A stretch of 64,000 nt of DNA from Bacteroidota bacterium (GTDB lineage Bacteria > Bacteroidota > Bacteroidia > Chitinophagales > Chitinophagaceae), in contig JAFAGI010000020.1 of assembly GCA_023422835.1 (NCBI GenBank), positions 1 through 64,000 on the forward strand. The letters run 5' to 3'. A program made the translations under genes and the position numbers. Under the pieces are notes generated by a model. The model searched no databases, was not told the DNA's origin, and saw only the letters and a list, made by a program, of their open reading frames with translations. This document shows, one piece after another, positions 54,125-61,558 of the stretch. Each line of letters starts with the position of its first letter. The first letter of the stretch is position 1.

Positions 54125-54156
54125 AATCCAACTTAATTTTAATGTTGGATTTTTTG
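54125..54156 (+). terminator. Rho-independent terminator after the TPR gene
   Basis: AATCCAAC (54125-54132) and GTTGGATT (54144-54151) form an 8-bp stem followed by T residues. Confidence 0.88.
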
Positions 54157-54441
54157 GTAGGTAAGAAGTAAGTAATCAAGTGATGATGTGCCGGAGTGAT
54201 GCAGCTACAAGCGTGACAAATTCACTTTTATACAGCGCTACTCAATACTTATAGCAGAATGCTCTTCGGTATGTTAGCTCAGTGCATGAGGAAGAATAGA
54301 TAGAAACAATTTGAATCCTACAGAATAAATAATGTAAGAATATCTATTATTGGTGTATCACCACGATTGCTTTTCTATCGCCTTCGGAGCACTTGGGATA
54401 TTAAAATTGCAAAACCTTCTCACTTTTCACCGCTCACTTTT

Positions 54442-54477
54442 ACAAATCTAAAGTGCTAAGGTTGCTTCTAAACCTCT
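54442..54477. repeat. Direct repeat, copy 1
   Basis: acaaatctaaagtgctaagg and then ttgcttctaaacc; matches the copy at 54611-54645 at most positions. No coding function seen. Confidence 0.55.
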
Positions 54478-54610
54478 GCTGCGCTTCTGTTAATCGCAAA
54501 GACAGTACTTGCAAAAGCCCTTCGTGCTCTTTGAGGAAAACCTTGTATACCTTGTGTTTAAATTGTACGCAAAGTTGCAAGTTTACAGAGTACACATAAA
54601 TCACCAAATT

Positions 54611-54645
54611 ACAAACTCAAAGTGCTAAAATTGCTTCTAAAACGT
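54611..54645. repeat. Direct repeat, copy 2
   Basis: acaaactcaaagtgctaaaa and then ttgcttctaaaacg; second copy of the repeat at 54442-54477, 169 bp away. Confidence 0.55.
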
Positions 54646-54706
54646 TGTTTTTGTGGTTTCTATCCCAATGGTAAAATTTCAAAGGGCACACTATCACCTA
54701 CACATC

Positions 54707-54738
54707 AAAAGTCCCGAAGCGAAAGCTCCGGGACTTTG
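54707..54738 (-). terminator. Rho-independent terminator after rpsG
   Basis: AGTCCCG and AGC on one side pair with GCT and CGGGACT on the other (54710-54735) with one mismatch and a GAAA loop. TTTT follows on the minus strand. It ends the rpsL-rpsG unit. Confidence 0.88.
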
Positions 54739-54757
54739 TATATCTGAATGCAGTTTA

Positions 54758-55225
54758 TTAAAACTTGAAGTGCGAGAATGCCTTATTGGCTTCAGCCATT
54801 CTATGGGTATCTTCTTTCTTTTTAAAAGCAGAACCTTCACCCTTGCTGGCAGCAACAATCTCGTTAGCTAATTTATCAGCCATGGTACGGCCGTTTCTGT
54901 CGCGGCTATAACGGATCAACCATTTGATGCTCAAAGATATTTTCCTATCAGGACGAACCTCAGAAGGTATCTGGAAGGTAGCGCCGCCAATCCTGCGGCT
55001 TCTTACTTCCACAGCAGGCGTAACGTTTGCCAAAGCTTTTTTCCAAATCTCATAACCATCTTCGTTGGTCATTTTGCCCACTTTATCAATCGCATCATAG
55101 AAAATGGTGATGGCAGTGCTTTTCTTACCATCCCACATCAGGTTGTTTACAAAACGCGTAACCAATTTATCGTTAAAACGTGCATCGGGTGCCAATGGCA
55201 ACTTCTTAGCTTGTTGTTTTCTCAT
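54758..55225 (-). CDS. rpsG: 30S ribosomal protein S7
   Basis: 155 aa, normal length. Conserved segments [29 protein letters not shown], and [16 protein letters not shown] near residue 75 are S7-specific. S7 nucleates the 30S head and contacts tRNA. It follows rpsL by 20 nt. The usual next gene fusA is absent; a terminator follows instead. Confidence 0.98.
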   Translation of the reverse strand: MRKQQAKKLPLAPDARFNDKLVTRFVNNLMWDGKKSTAITIFYDAIDKVGKMTNEDGYEIWKKALANVTPAVEVRSRRIGGATFQIPSEVRPDRKISLSIKWLIRYSRDRNGRTMADKLANEIVAASKGEGSAFKKKEDTHRMAEANKAFSHFKF

Positions 55226-55245
55226 TGTATGCTGATTATTCTAAT

Positions 55246-55629
55246 TTATTTTTTTGCTGCTTTTTCTCTCTTAGCTCCGTATTTAGAACGGCTTTGCTTA
55301 CGGCCTTTTACCCCTGCCGTATCCAGACTGCCGCGAACAATGTGGTAACGCACGCCCGGCAAATCCTTCACACGGCCACCACGAATCAACACGATGGAGT
55401 GCTCCTGCAGGTTGTGGCCTTCTCCCGGAATGTAAGCGATCACCTCAATTTTGTTGGTCAGGCGCACTTTGGCAACCTTACGCAAAGCTGAGTTTGGTTT
55501 CTTAGGAGTGGTAGTGTATACACGTGTACAAACGCCACGGCGCTGAGGACAAGCATCCAAAGCTCTTGATTTACTTTTCGCCCTGATTATTTCACGGCCG
55601 TTTCTAACTAATTGTTGTATAGTAGGCAT
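55246..55629 (-). CDS. rpsL: 30S ribosomal protein S12
   Basis: 127 aa. Begins [13 protein letters not shown]. The decoding-centre loop [11 protein letters not shown] has wild-type lysines at 43-44, and GVRYHIVRG follows later. These are the unmutated residues at positions where streptomycin resistance usually arises. First gene of the short rpsL-rpsG unit. Confidence 0.98.
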   Translation of the reverse strand: MPTIQQLVRNGREIIRAKSKSRALDACPQRRGVCTRVYTTTPKKPNSALRKVAKVRLTNKIEVIAYIPGEGHNLQEHSIVLIRGGRVKDLPGVRYHIVRGSLDTAGVKGRKQSRSKYGAKREKAAKK

Positions 55630-55664
55630 TCTAAAATACGATTATTTAATAATTTTTTGGACGG

Positions 55665-55695
55665 CAAAGGTACATATTATTTTTTTTAAACCAAA
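55665..55695 (-). promoter_or_regulatory. rpsL-rpsG promoter
   Basis: On the minus strand TTTG (complement of 55692-55695), 19 nt, then TACCTTTG (complement of 55665-55672). The start point would be near 55659, about 30 nt before the rpsL ATG. Confidence 0.75.
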
Positions 55696-55734
55696 AATAA
55701 TTTAAAAATATTATGCATTCTTCGTAATAATGGT

Positions 55735-56787
55735 TTAAACCCTGAAAATCCAGCCATGGGCATCTTCGGCCTCACCTGTACGGATTGCTGCCAGCCTCTG
55801 CGCCAGTTCTGCAGCCACCGGTGCGTTTGCCACATCAAATTCCATATCCATATCGCGGTAGCTGAGCTGTTGTATCATGGAAACAACTGCAGCCGTACCT
55901 GTGCCGAAAGCTTCTGTGAGGTTGCCGTTTTTATACTCCTGCACCAGTTCGTCAATGCTTACTGGGCGCTCTTCTACGGTTTTGCCCATTTCTCTTAAAA
56001 CAACAATAGCACTGTCGCGGGTAACGCCTTCCAGCACCGTTCCTTCGTCTAAAGAGGGGGTTACCACCTTGTCTTTATACACAAACATCACGTTCATGGC
56101 GCCCACTTCCTGCAGCCATTTGTGCTCAAACGGATCGGTCCACAACACCTGGTCGAATCCTTTCTTTTGCGCATCTGCTGCAGCTTTCAGGCTGCCGCCG
56201 TAGTTGCCGGCATTCTTAGCCCTGCCTACACCCCCGGGAGCGGAGCGGGTGTAATGGTCTTCAACCAATATACGCGCAGGCTTAGCAAAGTATGGCCCTG
56301 AAGGGCTTAGAATAATGATGAATTTATAAGTCAGCGAGGGCCTTACACCCAGGTACTCATCCGTAGCAAACATAAACGGGCGGATGTACAGGGAATGATT
56401 GTCTTTTTGCGGTATCCAGTCTTTATCCAGCGCTATCAACTGCTTCATGCCCCCTAAAAATATCTCTTCGGGTACTTCCGGCATTTCCATCCTAGCTGCC
56501 GACTCGTTAAACCTCTTAAAATTCCTATCGGGACGGAATATCACGGTCTCGCCGTTTTTATTGATGTAAGCTTTGATTCCTTCAAATATTTCCTGGCCAT
56601 AATGCAATGCCATCAAAGCCGGATAAAAGGGAATAGGCTGATAAGGGATGATCTCCACTTTTTCCCATTTCCCGTTGGCGTAATCTGCCACCAGCATATG
56701 ATCTGTAAAAGTTTTCCCGAAGGAAAGATCCATACCTTCCCTTAACCTGCTTTCTGCAATTTTTGTAACTGGAAAATTGGCGCTCAT
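55735..56787 (-). CDS. ilvE: Branched-chain amino acid aminotransferase
   Basis: 350 aa, fold-type IV PLP enzyme. The lysine that binds PLP lies in the GRAKNAGNYGGSLKA segment (about residue 195), followed by QVLWTD and EVGAMNVMFV. It interconverts leucine, isoleucine, valine and their keto acids. The length fits the longer BCAT type. Divergent from the psi-like gene. Confidence 0.95.
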   Translation of the reverse strand: MSANFPVTKIAESRLREGMDLSFGKTFTDHMLVADYANGKWEKVEIIPYQPIPFYPALMALHYGQEIFEGIKAYINKNGETVIFRPDRNFKRFNESAARMEMPEVPEEIFLGGMKQLIALDKDWIPQKDNHSLYIRPFMFATDEYLGVRPSLTYKFIIILSPSGPYFAKPARILVEDHYTRSAPGGVGRAKNAGNYGGSLKAAADAQKKGFDQVLWTDPFEHKWLQEVGAMNVMFVYKDKVVTPSLDEGTVLEGVTRDSAIVVLREMGKTVEERPVSIDELVQEYKNGNLTEAFGTGTAAVVSMIQQLSYRDMDMEFDVANAPVAAELAQRLAAIRTGEAEDAHGWIFRV

Positions 56788-56814
56788 AACCTATTTTTGT
56801 ATTTTAGTTTAATT

Positions 56815-57354
56815 ATGGAAAATCAGCTCCCCAACGTTGTTATTGCTAACTTATTTAAAAACGGGCTCGTTATTGTTGACGAAAATCCGCCGGATAAAAA
56901 AGAAGTGATTCCCCACGAAGATAAAAAAAAATACAATAGTGAAAATGATACGGAGAAAAATTGGTGGCTTGGTAACAACAGGAAAAAAGTAGCTATTGTC
57001 CTTGCCAGTACAGATGCTAAATTTTTAGGCGATGCTGAACTCAATTTCTTGTTAACCATATTAAAAGCCTGCAACCTTACTGCTGAAGATATAGCCATTG
57101 TAAACATAGCGCACACGCCCAAAGCTTTTACTGAAATACAACAGGCATTGTCTGCTGAAATGGCCATCCTGTTTGGCGTAGCGCCAATGCAGGTAGGCAT
57201 ACAGGTAAAATTTCCCTTGTACACACCATCTGCATTTGAAGGCTGTAAACTATTGTTTGCCGCACCGCTGGAAGCGCTTAACGGCAATACGCCCGCCCAG
57301 AAAACGGAGAAAGGAAATCTGTGGACAGCATTAAAAAAACTATTCGGCATTTAA
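56815..57354 (+). CDS. Conserved hypothetical protein with DNA polymerase III psi-like layout
   Basis: 179 aa; start ATG 56815 (MENQLPNVVIANLF). A charged linker (about 28-50) precedes an alpha/beta domain: KVAIVLASTDAKFLGDAELN, then LLTILKACNLTAEDIAIVN, then LFGVAP, FPLYTP and a C-terminal LFAAPLEALNGN and LWTALKKLFGI. The order of a nucleotide-like beta-alpha core, a proline turn and a terminal LW helix recalls HolD (psi) of the clamp loader. This is inference from pattern only; no database comparison was made. A -7-like TATTTTTG lies at 56792-56799. Confidence 0.6.
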   Translation: MENQLPNVVIANLFKNGLVIVDENPPDKKEVIPHEDKKKYNSENDTEKNWWLGNNRKKVAIVLASTDAKFLGDAELNFLLTILKACNLTAEDIAIVNIAHTPKAFTEIQQALSAEMAILFGVAPMQVGIQVKFPLYTPSAFEGCKLLFAAPLEALNGNTPAQKTEKGNLWTALKKLFGI

Positions 57355-57395
57355 GAGGATTCTACTCCGTCATGCTCACACTAAAATCACAATAT

Positions 57396-57971
57396 ATGCA
57401 ATTAATTTTTGCCACCAACAACCAGAATAAGATAAACGAAATAAGAAAAGTTGTTTCAGAAGAAATAGACATCATTACTTTAAAGCAGGCGGGCATAGAT
57501 ATAGATATCCCGGAACCTTACGAAACGCTGCAAGAAAATGCCGCCACCAAGTCAAAAACTATTTTTGAAATGACGGGCAAGAACTGCTTCAGCGAAGACA
57601 CAGGGCTGGAAGTGAACACACTCGGCGGCGCACCGGGTGTAAGGAGCGCGCGTTATGCGGGCGAGCCCGCGAATGATGCCGGCAATATTCAGAAACTTTT
57701 GATAGAGTTGCAAGGCAAGGAAGACAGAAGCGCGCAATTCAGAACGGTGATCTCTTTGATACTTGATGAAAAAGAATATTTCTTTGAAGGCATCTGCACA
57801 GGCACCATAACCACGGAAGCCAGAGGCGGCAATGGTTTCGGGTACGACCCTGTATTTGTTCCCGATGGCAGTGATAAAACATTTGCAGAGATGAATATGG
57901 ATGAAAAGAATATTTTCTCTCACCGCAAAAAAGCAACAAAAAAGTTAGTAGACTTTTTAAATAAAAAATAA
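57396..57971 (+). CDS. rdgB: Non-canonical purine NTP pyrophosphatase (ITPase)
   Basis: 191 aa. Start ATG 57396 (MQLIFATNNQNKINEIR). Diagnostic motifs: ATNNQNK near the N-terminus, SEDTGLEV (about 67), GGAPGVRSARYAG (about 76) and GFGYDPVF (about 149). It hydrolyses dITP and XTP to keep them out of DNA. The longer frame from 57321 overlaps the previous gene. Confidence 0.95.
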   Translation: MQLIFATNNQNKINEIRKVVSEEIDIITLKQAGIDIDIPEPYETLQENAATKSKTIFEMTGKNCFSEDTGLEVNTLGGAPGVRSARYAGEPANDAGNIQKLLIELQGKEDRSAQFRTVISLILDEKEYFFEGICTGTITTEARGGNGFGYDPVFVPDGSDKTFAEMNMDEKNIFSHRKKATKKLVDFLNKK

Positions 57972-57987
57972 TACCAGAGCAGAACAT

Positions 57988-58968
57988 TTACCTGGGCCTG
58001 TTGGCTTCAACGCCTGAGTGTGTCATCACCACAGGAACAATAAACCCGTTTGCATCAAAATACATTTTATCTATGCAGGTAGCGCGTGCATTGCCGTCTG
58101 TTTGTCCGGAAGGACGGCGGTGATACACAATATACCAATCGTCTTTTCCCGGTACGCGGATCACCGAATGATGCCCGGCGCCATTGCCGATTTCCGGGTC
58201 CTGCTGCAATATCTTTCCCTCTCTTTTAAACGGCCCGAAAGGTGAATCGGCCATAGCATAAGCCACGCTGTAGTCAGGCCCTGTCCACCCGCCTTCCGAC
58301 CACATGAAATAATATTTTCCGTTGCGCATAAACATGACGGGGCCTTCGACATATCCTTCCGGTGTAATTTCTTTAAAAATTTTCCCATCGGCAAATGGTA
58401 TAAAACCTGTAAAATCATGGTTTAGTTTAGCGATATTGCAATGCCGCCACCCGCCGTAGATAATGTAGTAGGCGCCGTCCTTATCTTTAAACACAAACTG
58501 GTCTATCGGTTGGGCGCCGTTATGAAACTTATCGATCAGCGGTTTGCCCAGGTAATCTTTATACGGGCCTTCCGGCTTATCGGCAACAGCTACACCTATG
58601 CCGCCTTCTTCACGATCGCCTTGAATATCATTCGCACCAAAGAAGAAATAATATTTCCCGTTTTTATGAGTGACCGAAGGCGCCCAAAGCGCGCGCCTGG
58701 CCCACTTTACAGAGGCGGTATCCAAAACTTTTTCATGCTTTTGCCAACTTACCAAATCTTTCGATGAGAATGCATCAAAGAAAACCTGTTGCTCGTAAGG
58801 AGCTGAAAATGTTGGAAATATCCAATAAGTGTTATCAAAAACAATTCCTTCAGGATCGGCATACCACCCGGGAAACAACGGGTTGCCGGATGTTTTAGCG
58901 GTTTGTGTTTGCCTGGGCACTTTGCAGGCAAACAAGGTAAGGCAGAGCAGGGGCAACAGTTTCTTCAT
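57988..58968 (-). CDS. Glycoside hydrolase family 43-like lipoprotein
   Basis: 326 aa. Lipoprotein signal with LTLFAC (Cys15); start ATG 58968, ignoring a 10-residue upstream extension. Five-bladed beta-propeller with the GH43 acids: Asp in WYADPEG (catalytic base region), Asp in QPIDQFVF and Glu in YVEGPVMF. Conserved ALWAPSVTHKNGKYYFFF. GH43 enzymes cleave arabinose- or xylose-containing glycans. No SusC/D pair is nearby, so it is not in a classical polysaccharide locus. Confidence 0.9.
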   Translation of the reverse strand: MKKLLPLLCLTLFACKVPRQTQTAKTSGNPLFPGWYADPEGIVFDNTYWIFPTFSAPYEQQVFFDAFSSKDLVSWQKHEKVLDTASVKWARRALWAPSVTHKNGKYYFFFGANDIQGDREEGGIGVAVADKPEGPYKDYLGKPLIDKFHNGAQPIDQFVFKDKDGAYYIIYGGWRHCNIAKLNHDFTGFIPFADGKIFKEITPEGYVEGPVMFMRNGKYYFMWSEGGWTGPDYSVAYAMADSPFGPFKREGKILQQDPEIGNGAGHHSVIRVPGKDDWYIVYHRRPSGQTDGNARATCIDKMYFDANGFIVPVVMTHSGVEANRPR

Positions 58969-59208
58969 AGTTGATTTGTTTGTGTGACAGGTTACCAAAA
59001 TTACGCATAAAAATCACATTTCGTCATCAAATCATTTTTAAAAAAGACTGCACAATTAATATTGCCAAAGCAATTCGGAATGATCAAAATTGCAGAAGAA
59101 GGGATTGAACCGGCCAAGTTTGTATAAAGCATCTCACGGCGCAAACCACAATTCAGCACCTTCTTAAGCTGCCCGGGCCTAAAAAAGTGCACCACATACC
59201 ACGGGCAA

Positions 59209-59595
59209 TCAATTAACAATATTCCTGAAAACGGTGTATGCTACCAATATACACAAAATAATCAGGATGGCGCGTTGGCCAAACAGCAATTTACGTAAGT
59301 AGGGATATTTGTTCCTGATATTTTGATTTTCAAAAACAAAGCCTACTGCAACATAAGGAATGGCAAACAGAAACAAAGCATTTGCACGGAAAGCACCTGC
59401 AAAATTACAATGCAACAACTGGTGTATGGCACGCTGCGAGCCACAGCCGGGACAATAAAAATTTAAATACCTGTAGGTAGGGCATTGCGGGTAATGATGG
59501 GTAGCCGGGTCAAAATTAAAATATATGTATCCGCCAGCTACCAGCGCCACAACAAGCGCAATGAGGTAGATGTAATTTTTCTTAATTGAATACAT
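59209..59595 (-). CDS. DUF2752 membrane protein
   Basis: 128 aa. Start ATG 59595 (MYSIKKNY), overlapping the upstream dispanin gene by 14 nt. N-terminal helix (about 8-25), the DUF2752 motif FYCPGCGSQRAIHQLLH (about 46-62), then two further helices. Function unknown. A second DUF2752 gene lies 1.1 kb away on the other strand. Confidence 0.87.
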   Translation of the reverse strand: MYSIKKNYIYLIALVVALVAGGYIYFNFDPATHHYPQCPTYRYLNFYCPGCGSQRAIHQLLHCNFAGAFRANALFLFAIPYVAVGFVFENQNIRNKYPYLRKLLFGQRAILIILCILVAYTVFRNIVN

Positions 59596-59953
59596 TGGCA
59601 AAATAGGCAGTGCTGATAACACCAAAAATCACCATCAACGGAATGATCACGGCCAGCAATATCGACCCGAAGAAACCGATCTTGGTCCACCGGGCCGCTT
59701 CCCTGGAAGCCGCAAGTGCGCCTTCATAGTCGCCGGCATAGAAACGCGATTCTACTTTGGTGGCATATACAATACCAATAATGGTAATAGGGAAATAAGA
59801 ACAGCAGAAAATGGTAACTAAGATTGATTCTATCAGCCAGCTTTTCGGCGGAGTTCGCGGCAAATTAGTCTGTTGGCGCAAATAGGGTCCATGCGGGCTA
59901 TTGGGCGGTGGCGGGTAATGCTGTTGGGCGCCTCCGTCATTAGAAGTATACAT
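59582..59953 (-). CDS. CD225/dispanin family membrane protein
   Basis: 123 aa. A proline/glutamine-rich N-terminus, then the CD225 domain with PPKSWLIESILVTIFCC (about 34-50), KVESRFYAGDYEGALAASREA and a second membrane helix (about 95-115). Dispanins are small two-helix proteins; eukaryotic IFITM members restrict viruses, while bacterial members are uncharacterised. It overlaps the DUF2752 gene by 14 nt. Confidence 0.88.
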   Translation of the reverse strand: MYTSNDGGAQQHYPPPPNSPHGPYLRQQTNLPRTPPKSWLIESILVTIFCCSYFPITIIGIVYATKVESRFYAGDYEGALAASREAARWTKIGFFGSILLAVIIPLMVIFGVISTAYFANVFN

Positions 59954-59995
59954 CTTATTACTTTGAAAAATGATTATTGAAACACTATTACAAGC

Positions 59996-60022
59996 AAAAG
60001 ACGGGATGCCTGTACATCCCGT
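59996..60022 (-). terminator. Hairpin between the two dispanin genes
   Basis: ACGGGATG (60001-60008) and CATCCCGT (60015-60022) pair perfectly around a 6-nt loop; CTTTTGC follows on the minus strand. Probably a terminator or attenuator for the upstream dispanin. Confidence 0.65.
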
Positions 60023-60032
60023 AAGATATAAA

Positions 60033-60398
60033 TTAGCTACCCATACCGGCTATACCGGTAAGAACGCCTGCAAAAATCAGGATCACGTATAATACAAGCC
60101 CTACCAAGCCGCAGATAAGGCCGATCTTAGTCCATTTTTTAGCTTCCTGCGACGCCTGCAGCGAACCCTGCACATCACCGGCGTAGTATTTTGATTCCAC
60201 TTTGCTGGCATTGATGATGCCTATGACGCCTAAAGGAAGGCAGCAAAATATGGTCACTAAAATAGATTCCACCAACCAGGTTTTGGGAGGTGCGGCACCG
60301 GTATTCTGAAAATTAGGGTTCACATTTTGTTGAGAAAAAGGCTGTTGTGGCTGTTGCTGATAGCCACCTTGCCCCTGTGGGATTTGCTGATCATTCAT
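60033..60398 (-). CDS. CD225/dispanin family membrane protein
   Basis: 121 aa, paralogous to the gene at 59582. Gln/Pro-rich N-terminus (MNDQQIPQGQGGYQQQPQQP), CD225 core PPKTWLVESILVTIFCCLPLG (about 38-58), KVESKYYAGDVQGSLQASQEAKKW and a C-terminal membrane helix. First gene of the minus-strand arm of the cluster. Confidence 0.88.
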   Translation of the reverse strand: MNDQQIPQGQGGYQQQPQQPFSQQNVNPNFQNTGAAPPKTWLVESILVTIFCCLPLGVIGIINASKVESKYYAGDVQGSLQASQEAKKWTKIGLICGLVGLVLYVILIFAGVLTGIAGMGS

Positions 60399-60725
60399 AG
60401 CAATTAAGTAGTTTTTGTGTTTAAAAATAGTTTATGTACATGCAAAATAATCATTATTTTAATAAACTGATATAAATCTGAAAAATTAATATTCACTTCA
60501 TTCATTCCTTAAAATGCAATATGCCACCAGCCAACAATTCTTCTAATGACTGTAAGATGCCAGGTGAAAACACCTGACACGGCTTTCGCCTAAAGAAAAT
60601 CTGCAATTTTTCTATTGTTTGTTTTATGGCTATTTTATAGCAGGAATTTCAACACACCGCGTAAGCCCCATGGCTGAGTGTATGGCGGTATGTTAGTTGT
60701 CCCATCCGCGTTGTTTATCAAATCG
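60399..60725. other. Divergent promoter region of the dispanin/DUF2752 cluster
   Basis: About 330 nt between divergent genes. It contains a CAGGTG-aaaa-CACCTG hairpin at 60561-60576. No coding frame was recognised. Confidence 0.5.
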
Positions 60726-60733
60726 TATATTTG
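60726..60733 (+). promoter_or_regulatory. -7 box upstream of the plus-strand DUF2752 gene
   Basis: TATATTTG matches the consensus and lies 16 nt before the ATG at 60750. Confidence 0.5.
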
Positions 60734-60749
60734 CTGTAATTATTGATCT

Positions 60750-61061
60750 ATGTTCAAAAGACTGGCCGATCTACTTGCTGACAACTACATGAGCTGTTCC
60801 TTTAAAGAACATACAGGGCTTGAATGTACAGGCTGTGGTATGCAGCGAAGTATTGTCGCATTGCTGAATGGAGATATTGCCGCATCGGTACACTACTACC
60901 CTGCTATGCTGCCCTTACTGGCAATGTTTGGATACCTTTTACTTCATTTATTTTTTAAATTTCAGCATGGCGCCAAAGCATTGCTGGTGATGTTTATAAC
61001 CAATGCATTTATCATCACGATCAATTATTTTCTGAAACTGTCGCCATTATTTTTTCATTAA
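60750..61061 (+). CDS. DUF2752 membrane protein
   Basis: 103 aa, shorter than its paralogue at 59209. It has the motif LECTGCGMQRSIVALLNGD (about 25-43) and two membrane helices after it. The N-terminal helix of the other copy is missing. Function unknown. It is followed after 26 nt by a CCC-motif membrane protein gene, probably in the same transcript. Confidence 0.86.
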   Translation: MFKRLADLLADNYMSCSFKEHTGLECTGCGMQRSIVALLNGDIAASVHYYPAMLPLLAMFGYLLLHLFFKFQHGAKALLVMFITNAFIITINYFLKLSPLFFH

Positions 61062-61087
61062 AACATTACACTTAAACACTTAAAACC

Positions 61088-61501
61088 ATGTATCCGGAAA
61101 ATCAACAAAACCCGCAGAACACTTTTCAGCCGCAACAAAACACCGCCTTTCCACCAGAAGGCCACAATGCGTTCCCTGCACCTTTGCCTAATGCCACCAC
61201 GATATTGGTACTGGGAATCGTATCCATTGTTACAGCATGCTGCTGCTATGGCATCGTAGGTGTGATCATCGGCGCCATTGCTTTATCTATGGCCGGAAAA
61301 GCCAAACATCTTTATGCATCAAACCCCGGAGCCTACGCCCCCACCAGCATGAGCACCGTAAATACAGGCAGGATCTGCGCGATCATTGGCCTGGCAATCG
61401 GCCTGCTGGCTGTGATTGCCTATGTGGCTGTAATCGCTATGTATGGTGTTGAGGTACTTACCAACCCTGAAATGCTCAGAGAGATTATGCAGGGTACATA
61501 A
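61088..61501 (+). CDS. CCC-motif membrane protein
   Basis: 137 aa. A Gln/Asn/Pro-rich N-terminus, then a hydrophobic segment with the motif VTACCCYGIVGVIIGAIAL (about 48-66) and a second membrane helix (about 96-118). This matches the small two-helix family known by its Cys-Cys-Cys motif. Its layout parallels the dispanins: disordered head, cysteine-marked helix, loop, second helix. Last gene of the cluster; terminator follows. Confidence 0.85.
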   Translation: MYPENQQNPQNTFQPQQNTAFPPEGHNAFPAPLPNATTILVLGIVSIVTACCCYGIVGVIIGAIALSMAGKAKHLYASNPGAYAPTSMSTVNTGRICAIIGLAIGLLAVIAYVAVIAMYGVEVLTNPEMLREIMQGT

Positions 61502-61521
61502 TCTGCTAAAACCCTTCAACA

Positions 61522-61552
61522 AAACAGCCGCTGAATTTTCGCGGCTGTTTTT
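61522..61552. terminator. Bidirectional terminator between CCC-motif gene and topA
   Basis: AAACAGCCGC and GCGGCTGTTT (61522-61550) form a 10-bp stem with a 9-nt loop, flanked by A and T runs usable in both directions. Confidence 0.88.
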
Positions 61553-61558
61553 GTATGG

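Larger units (their letters stand above)
54157..54706. other. Gene-free region with imperfect direct repeats
   Basis: About 550 nt without a gene. An imperfect 36-bp direct repeat occurs at 54442-54477 and 54611-54645 (common parts aaagtgctaa and ttgcttctaaa). Nearby lies the CTCACTTTT-type repeat also seen at 15.65 kb on the other strand. Confidence 0.5.

Noticed and set aside
59001..59219. 72-codon minus-strand frame between GH43 and DUF2752 genes
   Set aside because: No family resemblance and no ribosome-binding or promoter support.
59582..61501. Proven phage-defence island
   Set aside because: The dispanin link to viral restriction is known only from animals; no restriction, toxin or other defence gene is nearby, so it is kept only as a hypothesis.
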